In this document: positions 59,107-64,000 of the stretch, piece by piece
Layout of the letters: each line of letters begins with the position of its first letter
Position numbering within the stretch: position 1 is the first letter of the stretch
NCBI GenBank assembly: GCA_965243255.1
Contig: CBDEUH010000004.1
Coordinates: 310,001-374,000, forward strand
Length of the DNA: 64,000 nucleotides
Origin: Bin87 sp965243255
Lineage (GTDB): Bacteria > Chloroflexota > Dehalococcoidia > Lucifugimonadales > UBA3495
Direction: 5' to 3'
Notes under the pieces: model-generated
What the model saw: the letters and a program-made list of their open reading frames with translations, nothing else
Databases searched by the model: none
What the model was told of the DNA's origin: nothing
Program-made: the position numbers and the translations under genes

Positions 59107-61350
59107 CTAGCAGGACGGCAGGCCCAACCTAGCAAGGTCGCTGCTTGCCATGTCGGACAGCCAGGCGGGCACGCACCCGGTGAATTGATTGTCGCCGAGC
59201 TCCCAATGGGTCAATCTGGTGAGGTTGTCCAGGGAGGGCGGTATTTGGCCGGCTAAATTGTTGTCGTCTAGTTCCAGCCAGGTCAAGTTGGTGAGTTTGC
59301 CTAGAGAGGACGGTATCCGCCCGGTTAGATTGTTGTCATCGAGTTCCAGCCGGGTCAAGTTGGCTAGACTGCTTAATTCCGCCGGTATCGGCCCGTGCAA
59401 GCGGTTGTCGCTGAGCAGCAACGTGCTCAGTTTGGCGAGATTGGTCAGCGCTAGTGGGAGCTCGCCCGACAATCTATTATCGCCGAGGTCCAGCGCTATC
59501 ACGCGGCCGTCGGCATCAGTGGTTACATCATGCCATTTCTTGATGTGGGCCTCGCTAAGCCAGTTAGCATTGTTGGTCCAGCTGGGGCCGCCGGTAGCGT
59601 GGTAGAACGCCGTCAACGTTGCTCGATCGCCTGCGTGGGTTGCGGTTCTGCCGTAGTACCAGCGGTCAAGCACTTCATCCACCCTCGCCGCAACGTCGTC
59701 GGAGGCACGTCCCTTGAACGCCGCCTCCACATGACAGATGCCGAGTTCGTCGTCCCCGCACCCGTCGTCAGGCGCATTTCGCAACCTTTTCAGGTAGAGG
59801 CTGCGGAACCCTTCACGGAAGGATTCGGCGCCCAGCGTGAGGTAGAGGTCGAGAAAAAACCTCCGCCCCAGCGAGTAGGCGCAGCGGTGCTCATCGCTGC
59901 CAGTTTCCAGATCTACGGTTTCCAGTTCGCTGATAGTGTTAAACAGAGTGCATGGCCCCCGCTTGGGGACCAACGGTCGCCCGACGCGCGCGTTCTCGGA
60001 GATTATGGCGAGGAAGTCTGCGGCGCCCTCCTTCATCCACGTCGGAGTGCCTTTGTCGATCCAATGCGTGGTCCTGCTGGTCCAATAAAGATCGCCCGAT
60101 TCGTGGGCGATGTGCTCCGGGGCGCGCACATAACCGACGTCATCGCGCATCGGATTGGAGGCTATGTGGGTGCCATAGTGAATCCCTCCGCCGGTGTGGC
60201 CGAAGTACCAGGTAACATGCTTCGTGTGCAACGGCCAGCCCATGAATTCATCAATGGTTGCCATTGCCGTTGCGAATCGCTCCATGCTGACGCTGGGTGT
60301 CGCCTGGTCCATATGTCGAACGATAGCCAGTGTCACCTCACCCGAGTTGGCAAGATTGATTGCTCGCTCCTCCATATAAATTCCCTCGCCGCTGATGAGC
60401 ATATCCAGGAGCGGGAATACTGAATCGGGCTGATGTTGGTTGAGGCCGGCCAAAAGCAAAACGACCTTCGCTTCAACGTCCGTGATTTCGCGCAGAGCGG
60501 GATGAGCCATTAGCCTTAGAAACTCGGACGAGCGGTCTCCTCGGTATCTTTCTTGGTACAGAGACCTTACCGCCAGGGCATCCGGGCTTTCGACGGTGTC
60601 CAAAAAGGGCATATCCAGAAGATTGATGACCTTCCGCGTTACCTCCCGCTGTCGAGCCGTATCCCCGTCAGTGATGATAAGCAGCAGCCGGAAGATCACT
60701 TCAGTTTCATCTCGGGTGATGTCGTCTTGGAGCCACGTCTTCTGCATCACCGCATCAAACATTTCGGGGCGCCTGCTCGCCGTTTCGATCAACAACTCGG
60801 CTCCGATACGTTCCGAATCGTCAACGCCATCCGCGATCCAGGGCAACGCCTTGAGTTGATTTGCCAACGCGGGCCTGTTCCGTTCCAGACGAGCGCCATC
60901 TTTCAAACCCGCAATCGGGTTGGGCGGCGCCGGCGTACTGGTAGGACGCGGAGTAGGCGCGGGCGTCGGTGCGGGTTCCGGGGTAGATGTGGGAGCCGGC
61001 GTAGCGGTTGGCGCAAGGGTTGGAGTGGCCTTCGGCGGTAAGGGGGTGGCCGTCGGTGTGGGCTCGAGGGGTGGCGTTGGTTCCGGCGTGTTGGTGTGGG
61101 GAATCGGCGTTCCAGTCGGCACCGGAGCGGATGTCGGCGTAGAGGTCGCTGCTGTCGGCGGCGTAGTCGCCGTTGGTGAAAGGGTCGCGGTGGATGGGGG
61201 TTCGGTGCCTTGAACCGCCGAGGGTTCGGGGGACGTGCAGGCCATCAGGCCCAATGCCAGAACTATGCCCAAGATCCCTACGAAAAGCGTCTTACTGAAG
61301 CAACGTTCCAAAGCGAAGCACAAATGAAGTCGATGGCCTGCATTCGTCAT
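59107..61350 (-). CDS. Large lipoprotein: degenerate gluzincin-like domain plus leucine-rich repeats
   Basis: 747 residues from ATG at 61350 (GGGGAG upstream); the longer frame to 61512 is not needed. Signal peptide with lipobox LMAC (Cys38), then a roughly 125-residue Pro/Thr-rich linker. The middle looks like a zinc peptidase: EHIAHESGDLYW near 410-420 and TWMKEGAADFLAI near 436-448. The first motif reads HExxD instead of HExxH, so the second zinc His is lost. The C-terminus (about 580-747) has DRATLTAFYHATGGPSWTNN and plant-type leucine-rich repeats (LTNLTWLELDDNNLAGQIPP). A surface-exposed adhesion or scaffold role is likely. Confidence 0.82.
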   Translation of the reverse strand: MTNAGHRLHLCFALERCFSKTLFVGILGIVLALGLMACTSPEPSAVQGTEPPSTATLSPTATTPPTAATSTPTSAPVPTGTPIPHTNTPEPTPPLEPTPTATPLPPKATPTLAPTATPAPTSTPEPAPTPAPTPRPTSTPAPPNPIAGLKDGARLERNRPALANQLKALPWIADGVDDSERIGAELLIETASRRPEMFDAVMQKTWLQDDITRDETEVIFRLLLIITDGDTARQREVTRKVINLLDMPFLDTVESPDALAVRSLYQERYRGDRSSEFLRLMAHPALREITDVEAKVVLLLAGLNQHQPDSVFPLLDMLISGEGIYMEERAINLANSGEVTLAIVRHMDQATPSVSMERFATAMATIDEFMGWPLHTKHVTWYFGHTGGGIHYGTHIASNPMRDDVGYVRAPEHIAHESGDLYWTSRTTHWIDKGTPTWMKEGAADFLAIISENARVGRPLVPKRGPCTLFNTISELETVDLETGSDEHRCAYSLGRRFFLDLYLTLGAESFREGFRSLYLKRLRNAPDDGCGDDELGICHVEAAFKGRASDDVAARVDEVLDRWYYGRTATHAGDRATLTAFYHATGGPSWTNNANWLSEAHIKKWHDVTTDADGRVIALDLGDNRLSGELPLALTNLAKLSTLLLSDNRLHGPIPAELSSLANLTRLELDDNNLTGRIPSSLGKLTNLTWLELDDNNLAGQIPPSLDNLTRLTHWELGDNQFTGCVPAWLSDMASSDLARLGLPSC

Positions 61351-61415
61351 ATCATCATCTCCCCTAATAAAGAGGGGGAAACAGAATGCGGCGGATTGTA
61401 GCATGGCGCCGATGC

Positions 61416-61421
61416 TATAAT
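61416..61421 (+). promoter_or_regulatory. -10 box upstream of the MmgE/PrpD gene
   Basis: TATAAT 50 bases before the ATG at 61472. The nearest -35-like sequence, TTGTAG at 61396-61401, is only 14 bases away, so the promoter is uncertain. Confidence 0.35.
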
Positions 61422-61471
61422 CGCCCCAACTGCCGGGATGCGGCGACAACCAGCATAAGGAGGCATCGCAG

Positions 61472-62842
61472 ATGGGCGCGACGGAAAAGGTAGCAAAGTG
61501 GATCGTGGACACAACCTATGAGGACATCCCGCCCGACGCCATTCGCGTGGCCAACGAGTCCTGCTTCGACCTGGTGGGCGTCATCCTGGCCGGCTCCACC
61601 CAAAAGCTGGGCGACATCATTCGGGGCTACGCCGGCGAGCTGGGCGGCACCGAGGAGGCGACGATTCTGGCCACGGGCGACCGCACTTCCGCCCTCAACG
61701 CCGCCCTGGTCAACGGCACCATGGGCCACGCCCTGGACTACGACGACTTCGGCGGCTTCGGCCATCCCACCGTCGCCATCTTCCCGGCCCTGCTGGCCCT
61801 GGGCGAGAGCATCGGCGCCACCGGCCGCGACCTCATGGAAGCCTACGTAGTGGGCTGCGAAGTCGGCCTGGCGGTGGACTACGCCACCCACTACCACGGC
61901 CAGCAGATGCACCGGGGCTTTCACAGCACGGCCATCCTGGGCCGGCTGGCGGCGGCGGCGGCCTGCGCCAAGCTGCTCAAGCTGGACGAAGCCCAGACCA
62001 CCATGGCCCTGGGCATGGCCGGCTCCATGGCCGGCGGCGTCATTCACAACTTCGGCACCATGACCAAGCCCCTCCACGCCGGCATGACCTGCCGGGACGG
62101 CGTGATGGCGGCCCAGCTGGCCCAGCGCGGCTTCACCGCCGGCGACCAGATTCTGGAGCATCCCGTCGGCTTCACCGCCACCGTCATCGGCGACGAGCAT
62201 ACCGACCTGGACGCGGCGGCGGACAAGCTCGGTAAACCCTTCCGGGTGCAGGACGCCCTGGTCATCAAGAAGTACCCCTCCTGCGGCGGCAACCACGCCA
62301 TGCTCGACAGCGTGTTCGGCCTGATGCGCGAGCACGAGTTCAGCCACGAGGACGTCGCCGACGCCCAGGTGGTCCAGTCCTACGCCTCCACCGTGATGCT
62401 GTATGAGGAGCCGGAGAGCGACCTCAAGGGCAAGTTCAGCGCCAAGTACAACATGGCCGCGGCCCTGGTGGACGGCAAAGTCGGCATCGACACCTTCACC
62501 GACGACCGGGTAGCGGCGTCCGACGTGCAGGACATGATGGAGCGGGTCTCCATGCGGGTGCAGTCCAAGTGGGAGCGCGGCGGCAGCGAGGTGTCCAAGG
62601 GCGTGCCCATCCGCATCACCTTGAAAGATGGCCGGGTGATTGAGCACGAAACCCCGCGCGGCGAAATCCTGGGCAGCCAGGTCAACCCCTGGGGCATGGA
62701 CAACATCGCCGGCAAGTTCCGCGAAAACGTCGCCCTGGTGCTCTCCGACGACGACCGCGTGAACGACGCCGTGCGCCAGTGGCAGGACGTCACCCAAGTT
62801 GAGGACGTAGGCGCGGCCATCCGGGACACCCTGGTGCGGTAG
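61472..62842 (+). CDS. MmgE/PrpD family protein
   Basis: 456 residues with the two-domain MmgE/PrpD layout. NGTMGHALDYDDFGGFGHPT near 90-110 is the family signature. KPLHAGMTCRDGVMAAQLAQ and KKYPSCGGNHAMLDSVFGLM mark the lid domain. Relatives include 2-methylcitrate dehydratase, cis-aconitate decarboxylase and iminodisuccinate epimerase, so the substrate is open. AAGGAGG lies upstream of the ATG. No prpB or prpC is adjacent, which argues against a simple methylcitrate operon. Confidence 0.93.
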   Translation: MGATEKVAKWIVDTTYEDIPPDAIRVANESCFDLVGVILAGSTQKLGDIIRGYAGELGGTEEATILATGDRTSALNAALVNGTMGHALDYDDFGGFGHPTVAIFPALLALGESIGATGRDLMEAYVVGCEVGLAVDYATHYHGQQMHRGFHSTAILGRLAAAAACAKLLKLDEAQTTMALGMAGSMAGGVIHNFGTMTKPLHAGMTCRDGVMAAQLAQRGFTAGDQILEHPVGFTATVIGDEHTDLDAAADKLGKPFRVQDALVIKKYPSCGGNHAMLDSVFGLMREHEFSHEDVADAQVVQSYASTVMLYEEPESDLKGKFSAKYNMAAALVDGKVGIDTFTDDRVAASDVQDMMERVSMRVQSKWERGGSEVSKGVPIRITLKDGRVIEHETPRGEILGSQVNPWGMDNIAGKFRENVALVLSDDDRVNDAVRQWQDVTQVEDVGAAIRDTLVR

Positions 62843-62863
62843 CCCCGACTGACGGCAACCCTG

Positions 62864-63667
62864 TCAGATGACGCCGGTTGTGGGCGGCGGCGGAGGCGGC
62901 ATCGTGTCGATGCTGTCCCGCTGCTGTTCCAGCCGGCGGCGATGGAAAGCGTTGTCCTGCGCCACGAAGAACATGAAGGCCCAAACCAGGCCGGCCAGGG
63001 CGTTGGTGTGCATACTGATTGCGCCTTGCAGAGCCTGCCGCTTGGCGCCATGCCGTCGGCCTCCCGGGGCCGGCGCAATCAACTGCGCGGCGGCGACGTA
63101 GGCCAAGACCAATACCAGCGCCGTCATCAGCGCGGCGGCGGCCCACCGGTCCCAGTCAAATCCGGCCACCACTTGAACCGCCGTGATAATCGCCAATCCC
63201 GCTGCGGCGATGGCAAGGCCTGCCGGCCACCGGCCAACGTTGCGCCGGGCGGCAACGCAGTAGATCGCCAACAGGCCAAGAACCACGATGGCGACCGCCA
63301 GGGCTGGCAGCAGCGCCGAGGTGGTGTAGCTGCCCAGGAAATGCGCCGAAGCCGCTCCGCCCCAAACGTTCAGCAGGAAGAACGTCGCGCCGGGGATGGC
63401 CGGCGATGCAATGCGGCCGGTGAATCCGGAAACGGCCAGGCCCGCCAGCCAGACCCCGCCCATCACCAGGTAACCCCGCCATCCGGTTTCGTCCAGCGCC
63501 CCTATAACGTGGAAGGCCCAGGCGGTCGCTCCGGCCAGCGCCAGGCCGATGACGACCATGCCGAGCATCACCGGAACGGCCGGCTGGAAGGCGTCCTCTG
63601 ACCGATCCGCCGGCCGGGTGGCAAGGTCGGCGGAGTCGGTATATGGCGGCCGTTCGGGTATGTTCAT
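62864..63667 (-). CDS. Seven-TM membrane protein of unknown function
   Basis: 267 residues. Seven hydrophobic segments, starting with VMLGMVVIGLALAGATAWAF near 33-52 and ending with LAGLVWAFMFFVAQDNAFHR near 222-242. The N-terminus is charged and the C-terminus is a Pro-rich tail (MPPPPPPTTGVI). Not recognised. It starts 26 bases after the stop of the ammonium transporter gene on the same strand, so a link to ammonium transport or sensing is possible, but no GlnK-like features are seen. Confidence 0.75.
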   Translation of the reverse strand: MNIPERPPYTDSADLATRPADRSEDAFQPAVPVMLGMVVIGLALAGATAWAFHVIGALDETGWRGYLVMGGVWLAGLAVSGFTGRIASPAIPGATFFLLNVWGGAASAHFLGSYTTSALLPALAVAIVVLGLLAIYCVAARRNVGRWPAGLAIAAAGLAIITAVQVVAGFDWDRWAAAALMTALVLVLAYVAAAQLIAPAPGGRRHGAKRQALQGAISMHTNALAGLVWAFMFFVAQDNAFHRRRLEQQRDSIDTMPPPPPPTTGVI

Positions 63668-63693
63668 CGGTGCCCTTCAGCTGGAGGCTGAGG

Positions 63694-64000
63694 TCAGTCG
63701 TCGTCCGCCGGCTCGGGCATCAGCACGAATTCGGGGTAGGACTCCATGCCCAGCTCGGCGGCGTCCTGGCCCAGCCGTTCGGTGCTCTCCGGAACCCGGG
63801 CGCCCACGGTCTTCGCAATCCCGAACCACACGGCCCAGGAAACGCCGAACACGAACGCGCCGATGGATACGATGCCCAGCAGCTGCACGCCGATGTTGCC
63901 CCCGGCGGCGATGCACACCGCGATGGTGCCCCAAACCCCGGCGAACAGGTGAACCGGCACCGCGCCGACCACGTCGTCAACTTTGACGATTTCCAGCAGC
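63694..64000 (-). CDS. Ammonium transporter, C-terminal end (truncated by window)
   Basis: The frame is open to the right edge; about 101 C-terminal residues are visible. VDDVVGAVPVHLFAGVWGTI is the late Amt/Rh motif (usual DDPvGA..vHg..GiwGt) with its pore His. TM11 then runs through VQLLGIVSIGAFVFGVSWAV, followed by a cytoplasmic tail, RVPESTERLGQDAAELGMES, the region that contacts PII proteins. The rest of the gene lies beyond the window. It would conduct ammonium across the membrane. Confidence 0.9.
   Translation of the reverse strand, partial: LLEIVKVDDVVGAVPVHLFAGVWGTIAVCIAAGGNIGVQLLGIVSIGAFVFGVSWAVWFGIAKTVGARVPESTERLGQDAAELGMESYPEFVLMPEPADDD

Noticed and set aside
60920..61213. 97-codon plus-strand frame of Gly/Val repeats
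   Set aside because: It is the complement of the Pro/Thr-rich stalk of the lipoprotein on the minus strand.
61415..62797. 460-codon open frame on the minus strand
   Set aside because: Antisense to the MmgE/PrpD gene, whose protein has the family signature.

Overview
The window is a compact, high-GC bacterial chromosome segment with about 66 protein genes, one tRNA and an RNase P RNA. The mix of genes suggests a Chloroflexota bacterium of the SAR202/Dehalococcoidia type: a split transketolase pair, NIPSNAP, MmgE/PrpD, VOC, MaoC and HpcH/HpaI proteins, tandem P450s, an FMN alpha-hydroxy-acid oxidase, an F420-type LLM oxidoreductase, and a DtxR regulator. This placement is inferred from gene content only; no rRNA is present.

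0-19 kb: the end of an ABC-2 exporter operon; ffh (SRP54) bracketed by two copies of a dispersed 20-bp palindrome; a leftward repair operon (an amidohydrolase/mismatch uracil-DNA glycosylase fusion, thpR, an AlkA-like glycosylase); a two-subunit transketolase; proB-proA; mfd; a DUF4349-type lipoprotein; and a ComD/ComE-like ThDP decarboxylase pair followed by a 2-TM protein, a third ThDP-fold paralogue lacking its cofactor motif, and a DtxR regulator.

19-34 kb: a VWA protein behind asnS; an A/T-rich two-gene island (DUF3696-type AAA ATPase plus a protein with PLD-like features), probably an acquired defence module; then one long leftward operon (PHP, two hot-dog hydratases, a VOC protein, a His-rich ABC ATPase, an SDR, gatC, gatA); two HpcH/HpaI aldolases; and RNase P RNA.

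34-50 kb: alpha-hydroxy-acid oxidase, sulfotransferase, a 3-hydroxyisobutyrate dehydrogenase-like enzyme, tRNA-Gln beside a DUF433/DUF5615 toxin-antitoxin pair, two tandem P450s, an NCS2 permease with a C-terminal HATPase-like domain, dnaJ-prmA followed by an atypical kinase, a PP2C-like phosphatase and an MFS transporter, and a type II restriction-modification pair.

50-64 kb: an 800-bp intergenic region with ~63-bp tandem repeats and a strong promoter-like site; an inositol phospholipid cluster (inositol-1-phosphate synthase, GT4 mannosyltransferase-like, PI-phosphate synthase-like); a hydrolase; a rubrerythrin-VIT iron transporter; an LLM oxidoreductase; NIPSNAP; a HigBA-type toxin-antitoxin pair; a large lipoprotein with a degenerate gluzincin site and leucine-rich repeats; an MmgE/PrpD protein; and the 3' end of an ammonium transporter.

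The best candidates for something undescribed are the AAA/PLD-like island, the amidohydrolase-glycosylase fusion, the ThDP cluster with its cofactor-less paralogue, the NCS2-HATPase fusion, and the repeat-bearing region at 50.4-50.8 kb.
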